A DNA stretch of 64,000 bases from Acorus gramineus (taxonomy: Eukaryota > Streptophyta > Magnoliopsida > Acorales > Acoraceae). Positions 1-11,125 of this stretch are shown in pieces; position 1 is the stretch's first letter; every line of letters begins with the position of its first letter. The notes beneath the pieces are model-generated. The model saw only the letters and a program-made list of their open reading frames with translations. It did not search any database and was not told the DNA's origin. The stretch is from positions 31,230,737 through 31,294,736 of the forward strand of contig CM060848.1 of NCBI GenBank assembly GCA_030737835.1, given 5' to 3'. Made by a program: the position numbers and the translations under genes.

Positions 1-9
1 ATGCAAAAG

Positions 10-182
10 TGTTGAAGTAAGGATATTTATTTATTTGTATTGTGATATTATTAGTTATTATTAGTTTCCTAGTTTTCCTATATTCCTTATCTGTATTTTA
101 GGATTTCCTCTATGTATCTATAAATAGAGCCCTTTGGCTCCTCTAATATAATAACAACAATTCCCTTTTCTTTATTCTAACA
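10..182. repeat. Short LTR-like or TRIM-like repeat
   Basis: The segment starts with TGTTGAAG and ends with TCTAACA, giving TG...CA ends. It contains a TATA-like stretch (TCTATAAATAGAGCC, about 115-130) followed by a CT-rich tract, as in compact Copia or TRIM LTRs. The bases before it (ATGCAAAAG) and its first 25 or so bases recur in similar form at about 189-220, so a second, truncated copy may follow directly. No target duplication, PBS or polypurine tract is convincing. Low confidence because the window starts only nine bases upstream. Confidence 0.35.
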
Positions 183-915
183 GTGATCAATGCAGAAGTG
201 TTGGAGTGAAGATATTATTTGTGATAAATTCAAATGTGATGGAGTACTGAACATTCGTAATGTATTTCAAAGATAAAAATTTCGCAAATAGAAAGTTAAA
301 ATAAATATGTTTCTAAAAAGAAATATGAGAGAGATTGTAACGCCCCCGAATCCGCCACCCATATTAGGCTGGGGAGACGGTACGCTACGTGTCATAAACC
401 TCGAATCTCAGAGAAATCTAAGGAATTTAACCGTTATTCATCCAAGCATAAATAAATAATCAACTAAATTAGACTGATAAATTATTACTTAAGACATCAC
501 CAGGATCTAACAATAATTCATCCCAAGTTTGGATGATTACACACATAATAATTATTAAACGTAACAATCTCTACGGTTTTGCTGATAGAGCTAAGGAAAG
601 TCTACTACATGCCAAAGAAAGGCTTTATTCCCCCTAATGAAAGCAAAACTAGACGATCAAGGACGACGACCCAAACTTGATCTCGCTAACGCCTTCGAGA
701 TCCACAAACGCTACTACTCGATCCTCAAATCTGAAAGGGGAAAAGGAGGGGTACGCTACAACACGCTCAGTGAATGGACCATCATCATCCCATTAGTACA
801 TTTATATTCAAAATATCAATATCGTAATATGTCTACACAGACATGTAATATATCAAGAAAATAAATATACAACAAGGCCACCAAGACATGCAATAATATA
901 CACACACACACACAC

Positions 916-3357
916 TGTAACGCCCCCAAATCCACGACTCCGTTTTGAAGCGTGAAATTCGGGTGCGTTAATTAAATTCCTCGAATCTCAGAGTTCTATA
1001 TATATATATATATATTTTTCATCTAGAGAACATACGAATACATCACCATAATTATACATATATCGTCAATGCTAAAATCCGACGTAAATTCAATATACAT
1101 AAAACAACTTAATTTAGATATATCCACACTATCATACATATGGGTCCTCTACATGCCAAAGAAATGACCAACACCTTTTACACAAGTCTAGTGCTCCGGA
1201 AATAAAATACGAGCTTCAACCTCCAACACCTTAACGAGATCGACAACCACCAACAGCTAATCTGAAAGGTTGGGAAGAGAGAGGGATGAGCTACCACACG
1301 CTCAGTGAATGGACACAAGTGTCCCAATAATATATTATACTTCAAAATAATCAGTTAAAAAGTGTCTATGGAACAATTGTTGTAATATAAGGCAAAGCTT
1401 ATAATAAAGAAGCCATTTAAAACATCAAGGATATAATAAAATTTCTCTTTCGAATAAAATGTGATGTCATAAAAATCTTCTCATGATTTCAAACTACATG
1501 ATGTATATGAATGCAACGGACACGCATGCCCGCTTTCCACGACACCTAGCCGCAGAGATTTCACTTTGGAAATCGGGCCACGTAGACATAGCCACCTAGA
1601 CTTGGGTCAAATTTAGACCGCAGCCACCTAGACTGAGCCACCTAGACGATTTCATGCATGCACAATCAAAACTACTTATTCTTTCAAGTATACAGCATGC
1701 GACAATTTTCATAAATCCCATAATTTCCAATGCACTCAATATATCCAAAATATCAACCCATATGATGATAACATGCTCATATGGTTCATACAAGATAGAT
1801 TTCATAATCATAAAATAACATGATGCTTTTCAAATAATATAGAGACATCCACTCACCTCCAGTCCACGCAATACAAACCGATGCACGTGCATAAACGCTA
1901 TACACTTGCACGTGGATAACCTAGCATAACAATTATGCAATCAATAAATAAGAAAATCATTCAATCATGACAAACAACTGACAAACAACTTACAACAACA
2001 CTCAGCCCAATAATCCCAAGAGCCCGTACCAAATAGACCTACAATCCGCAACTCACCTTAAAGGCCTAACAAAAATCCCAACTCCAAATAAATATTAAAA
2101 TGTTCATATCTCACAATGATCCGATAATCAATATCCATTTATTTCATAAGGCCCACATAATCGATCAATCCTCGAATAAAATATTTAGACAAATAATCCA
2201 CTACAACTCCAATGATTCAAATAAATCAATCCAATCAATTTACATCCAAATAACAAAAATATCCAATTAATATTCATTGATCCCACTAAACCAAATTAAT
2301 TGATTTAAGATCCAAATTGAGTCACCAAGATCAATAAAATCATCAAAACCCACAAATCAAATTATACTCATTAAACATCCATTTGGGATCCCTTTAATCT
2401 CTAAAATTCATCAAACTTGATCATGAAGCTAAATATTTGAATTATAAGAAACTGCACAGAAATCATAACTTTCTACCCGTAACTCCAAATCAGACGATTC
2501 AAGATTCGTTGGAAAGATCTTTTCGAAACCTATTTCTGTTTGTGAAATACAATTTTCCCAGAAACTACTCTAACACAGTCAAAAACACGATTTAATGATC
2601 AGGTATTCAATCACCCGAAAATAACCCTTAAATCCCAAAACTAATAAATCTAGTTTGATCTTAAGAAATCCTTCAAGATCCATTGAAATCTAATAAAAAC
2701 ATCATCTATTTAAAATCAATCAAACCCTAACCCTAATCCATCAACATTCTTTCCCAAATAATAGATTGACACAATCATCTCCTAACCAAACTAAATTGAA
2801 ACACTAAACAATAAAAATCAAAAGAGAAAGATTTATCACCTTGTAGTGCTCGATGGGTAGTTAGGTCATCACCACCTTTCTTGTCCCATGAGAATTCTGA
2901 TGCAAACCCTAACCCAAAATGTGTTATATATAAAAGGGTTTTTACCAAATTACAAAACGACCCCTCAAGTATTACGGGTTTACAACTAGGTCCTTATCCG
3001 ATTTACAGACAGATCCCTATCCGATTTACAAACGGATCCCTGAAGCCTATTAAAAGATATTCTGGATTCGCAACTAGATCCCTGGGCCCAATAACTTAAC
3101 ACAAAATCCTAAAAATTTAATTTCTCGAACTCTAAACCTCACCAAATTTCTACTAAAGTATCTTGAGACTATAAAAATATCTGAAAAAATATAAAATAAA
3201 TATTTCAACATCAATTTATAATATTATAATTATAAATCAAATTGGACCCATTTGGGCCTACCTCCAAATAAAAAAAATGAAATAATTAAATTTCAATTAA
3301 AATTTTCATTATATATTTAAAATAAATATATAAGGCTAAAAATACAGAGACGTTACA
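916..3357 (-). mobile_element. Solo LTR of subfamily A', inserted in A1
   Basis: The ends are TGTAACGCCCCCAAATCC on the left and AGAGACGTTACA on the right. On the minus strand it begins TGTAACGTCTCTGTATTTTT, the same start as the LTR at 17814. The flanks CACAC and CAAAC fit a five-base target duplication with one mismatch. Removing the insert rejoins an A1 sequence (ACACAC followed by AATCCTATCCAAC) that is seen uninterrupted at about 11226-11246. It holds a TATA-like TTATATATAA (minus, about 2925-2935) and the hairpin motif near 1288-1310. No coding sequence is recognisable. Confidence 0.8.
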
Positions 3358-5167
3358 CAAACAATCCTATCCAACATGATGCATGCAACACCACGAACAC
3401 GCATGTCCGTCTTCACAGCACCTAGCTCGCGGGGCCGTTCACAGGCATGGCCACATAGACATAGCCACAAAGACTTGGGTCCTATATTCTCGGACCTGGC
3501 CACGTAGGCGTACGCCCACCTAGACGTTGGCCACCAAGAACGAGCCACCCAGACAGAAGTGATGCATTGATAACCTATCGTCAAAATCACAAAAGAATAG
3601 AGCATGCACAATCTCAACATATCAATCATATAATGATAAATATATCAACAAAGCATGCTCACATTTTTATATCGAAACTAGCAGTTATATTTCATAAAAT
3701 AAGATGATCCTAACATGAATACATAATTTATTCTTTTAAAACCGCATATGAGACTTAAATCCACTCACCTCCGATTAAACGACAATATATGTGACACAAT
3801 ACTGGGCTAATAATCCATATACGAAACGCCTAAAATAGAATAATAATTCTAATAAATTAAAAATTCATTTTAAATAAACCACCCATTTATTCTAACCCAT
3901 TTATTCCAATAACCCACACTGGACAATGGGCCTCTGGAACAACCCATTGGTTTATGGGCCAATCTGGTTGGGCCCAGAACCACTGTCCAAAAATCTAGAA
4001 TCTCATAACACCCAAAGCCCATGACACATTGGCCCACTGGTCCGTTGGGTTGGGCCCAGGACCACTGTCCCGAAATTTCTAGACCCAAACCCAAAGACAA
4101 CCCATATATTTTTCCTTTCTTTCTCTTTCATTTTCTTCTTCTTCCTCCTTCACCTACCTTTTCTATCTAACCATGAAAACTTCAAACCCATTGTAACGCC
4201 CCCGAATCAGCCACCATATTAGGCGAGGAAGACGGTGCGCTACGTGACATAAACCTCGAATCTCAGAGTAATCTAAGGAAATTAACCGTTATTCAACCAA
4301 GCATAATTAAATAATAATTTAAACTACACTAATAAATTATTACTTAAGACATCACCAGGATCTATCAATAATTCATCCCAAGTTTGGATGATTACACACA
4401 TAATAATTATTAAACAAAACAATCTCTACAGTTTTGCTGATAGAGCTAAGGAAAGTCTACTACATGCCAAAGAAAGGCTTTATTCACCCTAATGAAAGCA
4501 AAACTAGACGATAAAGGATGACGACCCAAACTTGATCTTGCTAACGCCTTCGAAATTCACAACGCTACTACTCGATCCTCAAATCTGAAAGGGGAAAAGG
4601 AGGGGTGAGCTACAACACGCTCAGTGAATGGACTATCATCATCCCGTTAGTACATTAATATTCAAAATATCAATACCGTAATATGTCTACACAGACATGT
4701 AATATATCAAGAATAAATATACAACAAGGCCACCAAGACATGCAATAATATATATACACACGCACACAAATCCTATCCAACATGATGCATGCAGCACCAC
4801 GAACACGCATATCCGTCTTCGCAACACCTAGCTCGTGGGGCCTTTCTTAGGCATGGCCACAAAGACTTGGGTCCTACGTTCTTAGACCTGGCCACCTAGA
4901 CATACGCCCACCTAGACGTTGGCCACCAAGACTGAGCCACCTAGACAGAATGGATGCATTGATAACCTATCATATCTTCAAAATTCACAAAAGAATAGAG
5001 CATGCAAAAATCTCAACACACCAATCAATTCATGATAAATATCTCAATAAAAGGCATGCTCATATTTTATTTCAAAACTAGCAGTTATATTCCACAAAAT
5101 AGATGGTCCTAGCATGAATACATAATATATTCTTTTGAAACTACATATGAAACTCAAGTCCACTCAC

Positions 5168-5225
5168 CTCCGATTCAACGACAATATGCATGACACAATA
5201 TCGGGCTAATCCGTATACGAGACTC
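5168..5225 (-). other. Candidate LTR leader exon (58 nt) of family A
   Basis: On the minus strand the segment is preceded by a T-rich stretch ending TTTCAG and followed by GTGAGTGG, a near-consensus plant acceptor and donor pair. It begins GAGTCTCG and ends GAATCGGAG. The same cassette with the same borders is present at 19166-19224. Splicing is inferred, not shown. Confidence 0.45.
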
Positions 5226-6040
5226 CTGAAATATAATAATAATTCTAATAAATAAAAATAAAAATAAATTGAAAAGCCATATTAAATAAACCACCCATTT
5301 ATTCTAACCCATTTATTCCAATAGCCCACACTGGACAATGGGCCTCTAGAACCCACTGGTTTATGGGCCAATCTGGTTGGACCTAGAACTATTGCCCAAC
5401 AAAAACCAAAAATTCCAGAACACTCAAAGCCCAAGAGCCACTGGCCCACGGGCCAGTCGGTTGGGCCCAGGCCCACTGTCCAGAAATTCTGGACCAACCC
5501 AAACCCATATGTTCCTTTATTCCTCCTTCATCTTCTTCTCCTTCCTCCTTCATCTACCTCTTCTACCCAACCATGGAAACTTCAAACCCATCACCACAAC
5601 CATCACCCTTCCTCCTCCTGACCCACCGCCGGCCGGAGACCCACCGGCGACTCCACTCTCTCTCTCTCTCTCTCTCTCTTTTAAAACTTCTTTTCCTCTT
5701 ATCCTCCTCTTTCCAATACCCACATCTCTCTCTTCTCTCACACCCAAATACAAAAGATAATCAATCAAAAACATTCTTCCATAACACAATCACCCAAAAC
5801 AAATATTAATTAATCATCTTCACAATAATAATAAATCTCTATTACAACCATCCAAATCTAAGATCAAAAACCCAAATCACATAACCACCATGAAAAGAAA
5901 AAAAACTAAGAAGATGATGATCAAGAACCAAAAGAATAAAAGATTCAAGAGAGAAGGGATGAAGGAAACATACCTAGATTGGCAATGACAATGCCTCAAG
6001 ATCTCAATTTGAATTAGGGTTAATGGGGAAGGTAATAGGG

Positions 6041-6050
6041 GTATTTAAAG
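6041..6050 (-). promoter_or_regulatory. TATA-like element of family A LTR
   Basis: The minus strand reads CTTTAAATAC about 70 bases upstream of a CTAG/GTATGT splice-donor-like site at 5974/5973. This position would make the LTR start a U3 of roughly 320 bp and place transcription start near 6015. Confidence 0.4.
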
Positions 6051-6367
6051 GGGTTAATTTGAAATCAAAAACTCTTAAAAATCTGGGCTGTTAAAATTTA
6101 GGATTGAGAAAATCGGAGGGACAAATTTCGGATAGGTCCAGACAGAATTGAAATTTTCAAACAGGTCCTTCCCTGGCTAACCCAAAATCTAATAATTACA
6201 ACTGGGTCCCCAGATCCAATTATCATGCTAACAACCTCTATTCAAGCCCATTGGAAATAAAGTACCAACCTTTTGACCTAAACAACTGTACAAAATAATA
6301 AATTATTATTTTTCTCAATATATAAATATATATAATATATAATTATATAAAATATGCAGTTGTTACA

Positions 6368-6379
6368 TTCTTCCCCCCT
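6368..6379 (-). other. Polypurine tract of the gag-only A element
   Basis: The minus strand reads AAGGGGGGAAGAA immediately before the 3' LTR start TGTAACAAC. It is the expected plus-strand primer for reverse transcription and fixes the LTR boundary. Confidence 0.8.
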
Positions 6380-6402
6380 TATAGGAATTTAGTCCTCTAA
6401 AT

Positions 6403-7472
6403 TCAAGGCGTACCTTGAAAAACCTCACGAGTATTGTGCAGGTCACTGATGGAAAGGGCATTGATTTTTCCACGTGGCTGGTTCGAACCCGTTGTGTCTT
6501 GACCACCCTTTGTAGATTGAATGTTTTGTTCGACTTGAGCTCCGCCGCGCTCCTTCCTTGGTTCGATGCATTCTGCTTGACGATGTCCAAGCTTGCCGCA
6601 ATTGTAGCATGCACGACTATCGAATTTCCTTTGAGGACACTCGATCGACTTGTGTCCATACTCCCTACAGTTGTAACACATGATCTTTCCGTTGCTCCCA
6701 CTACCGTGTCCAGCATCATGTTCAGATGATTCCCTTCTTTGACGCTTGATCGACCCGTGGTTCTCTTCCGATGATCGCTCATCCTTCCTTTTGTTTCGTG
6801 CTTGACGTTCCTTGATCCATTCATCACAATCTTGCTCTGTGACCAATGCACAATCCTTCAATTCTTCATAGACGCGAATTCGAAGGTTCCGTATTCTATG
6901 TCGAATGTCGCTCCTTAGCCCTTCTTGGAAGCGACGACACTTCTCACTCTTGATTTGAATGTACTGGGGTGCAAAAATTGACAACTCCAAGAACTTCTCC
7001 TCGTATTGGGCCACCGTCATGTCTTGTGTCTGGCGAAGCTCTAAGAATGCTTGAACCATGCGATCGCGCTCCGCAGGAGGGAAATACTTCTTGCAGAACA
7101 TCTCCACGAATTCCTCCCAAGTGAGCGGCTCAATCCCATGGTTTAGGGACTGTTGATGAACGTTCCACCATTGGATAGCAGTTCCTCGAATTGATGAGCC
7201 GCCAAGAGGATACGTCGGCTATTAGTCAGCTGCATATTGACTTGAAGATTTGCTCTAGCTCGGTGATCCAATGCTTTGGGGCCAACGGATTGGTGCCAAC
7301 ACCTTGAAACATTGGCGGATCCATCTTCTTGAACCGCATCACCAATTGCTCTGTGGTTTTGATTCTCGCCCAAACGACGCAACGCCATGTCGTTCTGATG
7401 TCGAATTGACTGTGCCACCAAATCGGTCAGGGTTTGAAGATCCTGACATAAGGTGTTGTTATTTCCCGCCAT
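6403..7472 (-). pseudogene. gag: gag of a chromovirus (Tekay-like), frameshifted
   Basis: The ORF starts at ATG 7472 (MAGNNNTLCQDL) and breaks by frameshift between 7143 and 7107, then continues in another frame to the stop at 6403. The second part matches the plant retrotransposon gag domain: it opens with a capsid-like segment (YFPPAERDRM, QYEEKFLELSIFAP), followed by a basic linker. Two CCHC zinc knuckles come next, CYNCREYGHKSIEC (about residues 144-157 of the 234-residue part) and CYNCGKLGHRQAEC (about 167-180), which bind nucleic acid during packaging. The protein would form the virus-like particle. No protease or RT follows; a few residues resembling the usual end of pol (RGLNSYKGG) lie at the polypurine tract, consistent with one internal deletion. 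Apart from the one frameshift the gag is well preserved. Confidence 0.88.
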
Positions 7473-7577
7473 CTTTTGTTTCTCCTATTATGAAGCAACG
7501 CACAGTTAGAACGTGTCCTATATGCATGCAAGCTTATGTCTTCTATTCCTATTCCCTAGCCCTAACAAGAAAACATA

Positions 7578-7590
7578 GGCTTTGATACCA
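7578..7590 (-). other. Primer-binding site, tRNA-iMet type
   Basis: On the minus strand TGGTATCAAAGCC starts three bases after the 5' LTR end (GTTACA GAG). The usual initiator-Met site is TGGTATCAGAGCC, so there is one mismatch. It sets the element orientation. Confidence 0.8.
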
Positions 7591-8061
7591 CTCTGTAACG
7601 CCCCCGAATCAGCCACCCATATTAGGCGAGAAAGACGGTGCGCTACGTGACATAAACCTCGAATCTCATAGTAATCTAAGGAAATTAACCGTTATTCAAC
7701 CAAGCATAATTAAATAATAATTTAAACTACACTAATAAATTATTACTTAAGACATCACCAGGATCTATCAATAATTCATCCCAAGTTTGGATGATTACAC
7801 ACATAATAATTATTAAACGTAACAATCTCTACTGTTTTGCTGATAAAGCTAAGGAAAGTATACTACATGCCAAAGAAAGGCTTTATTCACCCTAATGAAA
7901 GCAAAACTAGACGATAAAGGATGACGACCCAAACTTGATCTTGCTAACGCCTTCGAGATTCACAACGCTACTACTCGATCCTCAAATCTGAAAGGGGAAA
8001 AGGAGGGGTGAGCTACAACACGCTCAGTGAATGGACCATCATCATCCCGTTAGTACATTTA

Positions 8062-11000
8062 TGTTATATATGTGTCACTTTTAGCCTTATGGTAACCATT
8101 GGAGCATTCTGGCAGTTTTTGAGTTTTTTTTTCATTTTTCGATCGGAACCGCTAAAATTTTGGACTGTTAGCTATCATCCTGAGTTTGAGGACTCTGATT
8201 GAAAATCTAACTGCATATTATGTGTCCTGGTGCCATTTCAAGCCACTCACGAAAATTTCATCGAATTCCGGTAACGTTTCAGAATTTCGCAGTTTCAGGG
8301 CGTATCCGGGTTTTGACCGAGCGAGAAGTCATTGGGAGACTTGACTTGGTCAAAGTGGGCCCATGACTTGGTCACCCCCTTTTGTTTTTTGTGTGGTTGG
8401 GTTGACCGAAGTCAAAGCTCACTTAAACCTCACTAATCCTCTCTTAAACCCTAATTAAACCTAGTTAGCCTAATCTAAGTGAGAGTTGACTTATAAGTGA
8501 GCTAAAATATCTTCTCCCCCCACTATTCATCATCTTCTCCACCCAAATTTCTCTCTCCCCCTCTCTCTTTTTCCACCTTTTGACCTAGCTAGAGGGCTTG
8601 GATCCAAAAACTCTAAGAAGAGAAAGGAAAGGTGAGCTCCCGATCTATCCTCCGGTGGTCTCGGATTCGAGTTCCCACGTGTATGACCCCCTCTCATACC
8701 CTCTTTTCTCCTCTGATTTCAGCCACCTTGAGGGCTGAAGGAGGTCTTGGTGGTGGTGGTCCTTGTGGAGGTGTTTCGGTGCACGGAGAGCTCTCGATCC
8801 TCTTCCCTTCCTTTCCTCTCCTAGGGTAAGCCTTCTTTCCTTCCTTTTCTTGCTTAGATGCATGTTAGGAGGGGGGTTTTGAGTATGGGTGGCTGTTGGT
8901 GGCGGTGGGTGGCTGTTGGCGGCGGTGGTGGCCATTGGTGGCCGTCGGAGAGGTGGTAGATGGCTCGGGCAGGATGGCAGCGCAGGCAGCACAGGCAGGC
9001 GGGCTGGCAGCCAGGGCGGGCAGAGCAGTTTGGCAGGGCACGCGCGCGTGCACGTGGGAGTGCGTGCGGGCGTGCACGTGGGTGGAGCAGAAGCGTGCGG
9101 GAGATGCGCGCTGGGCGCCGAGCGCGGGCGTGTGCGCGGGGCGCTGCGCAAAGGCGCAGTGCGTGCCGTGCGCGCGGGGCCACGTGCGGGTGCTGCGCGC
9201 AGAGCACCGTGGGGGGGCGTGCGCGCGGAGCGCTGCGCAGAACAGGCGTGCTGTGCGCGCGCGGTGAGGCGAGCCGGTGGTGCGCGCGGGGTGCGCGCGG
9301 GGTGAGGTACTGGGGCGCAGGGCGTGCGGGTGTGCGCGCGGGTTGCTGCGCTGGGGCGCAGTGAGCGCGCAGTGCACCCGGGGGGACTCGGCAGGGTGTC
9401 CGGGAGTGCGGGCTGGGCTCGGCAGTGCGTCTGGGCGCACGGGTCGGGGCTCGGCTGTGCCCCCGGGGCGGGTGGCCGTGCGTACGGCTGCCCGGGGGTT
9501 CGGGAGTGAGTTCGGGTGCTCGGACTCGCGGGCGTACAGGCCGTATGTACACTTGTCCGTGTGTTGTGTATTTTTAATGTATTTTTGTCGTATTTGTGTA
9601 TTTTACTCACCAAAATGATTACCCTGTCTTGCAGATCTTAACAGACGGTCGCGCGACGACCCGGTTATCGGTGAGTGGGACAACCCAACCCAGTAGGGAG
9701 GCGCTATATGCGCTTGGGCGTATACCGCCCTCCCCTGGGGCACCATAGTAAATATTAACTTGTGTAATATGTAATCCATGCTAGCATGATTAATATGTAG
9801 TATGCATGCTACCCTAGACTTTGTATGTTAGGGACTTGCACCCTTAGGATATGTGTAAGAGCCATGCATCCTGTCACCTTGTTATCATGCTAGGAAAGCC
9901 TCGACCTATGCATGTGTACTACTAGTTTGATTTATTAAATTAAATGCGAACGTATGTCTATTAGTATGCCTTGGGGAATATTAAGGGGGGCCTTGCGAGG
10001 TCAACATTGAGACCCGGGCTAGGGTACTCCGTGTTCCTTGTTTAGTTGTCGGGATGTCCTATATCGGGACCTCAGGTTACCCTCCCAAGGTTTCTTTTCC
10101 TCATTATTATCATATATGTTCCCCGCATCTTGGTTATGTGCCCTGGAGGAATTCTGAAGAATTCATGACATTAGAGTTGTTGAGATGTGTTGTCGGTGGA
10201 TCCGAGTGGATCATATGCGTATGGATAGGCTGTTCTGTTCCCTTCGTTGGATCTGTGTAGAGACTGCCCCAGCGTTAGAAAGGCCGTCCCGTGAGAGGGC
10301 TCCCATCAGTAAGCACCTCCTGATTTGGGACGGACTGTGCTGAATGTGGGAGTGGCCAAGCGGCTACGGAGTGGAGGAGAGACTATCGGTGGACCAAGGG
10401 TGACCAACAGCCTAGTTAGTCCCAATATCCTATGTCACCATATTGAGGGGTGAGGGTGAGGGTGTGGTGGGTCGGCCATGTAGCGACCCACTGGATTTGT
10501 GTATGGATGATTATCAGCCTTGTAAGTCCCAATATCCTATGTCACCTATTGAGGGGTGAGGGTGAGGGTGTGGTGGTTCAGCGATGTAGCGACCCACTGG
10601 ATTTGTGTTGTTCATGCCACTTTGAGGCTTTTAAATGATTATTTGTGGTTAATATAAATTGTGATGCATGGGTTGTGCTATTCACTGAGCGTGTGGCTCA
10701 CCCCTCGCATAATTATTTTTCTCCAGTGATTACCGAGGCGGACTTGAAGGAGGAGCTCCCTGAGAGACTGCACCAGTAGCGGAGTAGCGCCACGTTCCGC
10801 GAGTTTTAGAGGCCATCAGCATCCTTCTTGATTGTATGTATATATTTCTGTACTTGGGCACCCAGTTTGGATTGTATTTGGACGTATGTGTGTATATTGG
10901 CTCTCACAGAATAGTTGATTATGTATCGAGTCTGTAGTATGTTTTTGGATTATAGATTCAGTCTTTTAGCTTCCGCTATCTGTGTATATATCATGTCAGC

Positions 11001-11125
11001 CTTGCTTTCGTCTGTGTTGTCATTTTAAGTTGTTGTTTAGAGTATTTAATTGATCTCCTGTATAGACTGCTGATATCATGTATACACTTGCCGCGTCCCA
11101 GGGACGGCCGCCCTGGGGCGTGACT
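8062..11125 (+). mobile_element. Solo LTR of family B (B1)
   Basis: The LTR starts TGTTATATATGTGTCAC and ends CTGGGGCGTGACT (the last base is A in other copies). Target duplication ATTTA lies at 8057-8061 and 11126-11130. Within it, in order: a TATA-like TTATAAG (8491-8497), a donor-like CTAGG/GTAAGCC at 8826, a block of almost pure GC with alternating CG (about 8880-9500), the 36-nt cassette (9635-9670), twin GAATTC sites (10149-10164), two tandem GGGTGA-rich units (10417-10600), and the hairpin motif (10683-10707) before a TTTCTCCAG acceptor-like site. The terminal 400 bases match the LTR of the full-length element at 37476. Confidence 0.88.
9635..9670 (+). other. 36-nt cassette (candidate microexon) in B1
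   Basis: The cassette is bounded by TGTCTTGCAG and GTGAGTGGG. It starts ATCTTAACAGACGG and ends GGTTATCG, and is open in one frame (ILTDGRATTRLS). The proposed upstream intron, 8826-9634, would be 809 bases and contains the whole GC block. Confidence 0.5.

Larger units (their letters stand above)
4192..6367 (-). repeat. 3' LTR of the gag-only A element
   Basis: This 2,176-bp LTR is uninterrupted and is the reference copy for family A here. Read on the minus strand it contains, in order, an AT-rich start, a TATA-like TTTAAATAC (6041-6050), a splice-donor-like CTAG/GTATGT ending at 5974, a CT/GA microsatellite near 5655-5685, an acceptor-like TTTCAG followed by a 58-nt cassette (5168-5225), GTGAGTGG, a hairpin motif near 4607-4632, and the end GGGGGCGTTACA. 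Confidence 0.88.

Noticed and set aside
5377-5809. Frames of 127 and 78 residues with serine/leucine runs (and the equivalents at 11863-12343 and 12877-13089)
   Set aside because: They span the CT microsatellite of family A LTRs and recur in each copy as LTR sequence; no domain is present.
8645-9613. Long overlapping frames on both strands in the GC block (also 14237-15542, 28532-28829, 30570-31255, 38273-38717, 44711-45318 and 49889-50846)
   Set aside because: Nearly every frame is open because the sequence is GC-rich with few stop codons. The translations are Arg/Ala/Pro/Gly runs without domains and are not conserved between LTR copies.
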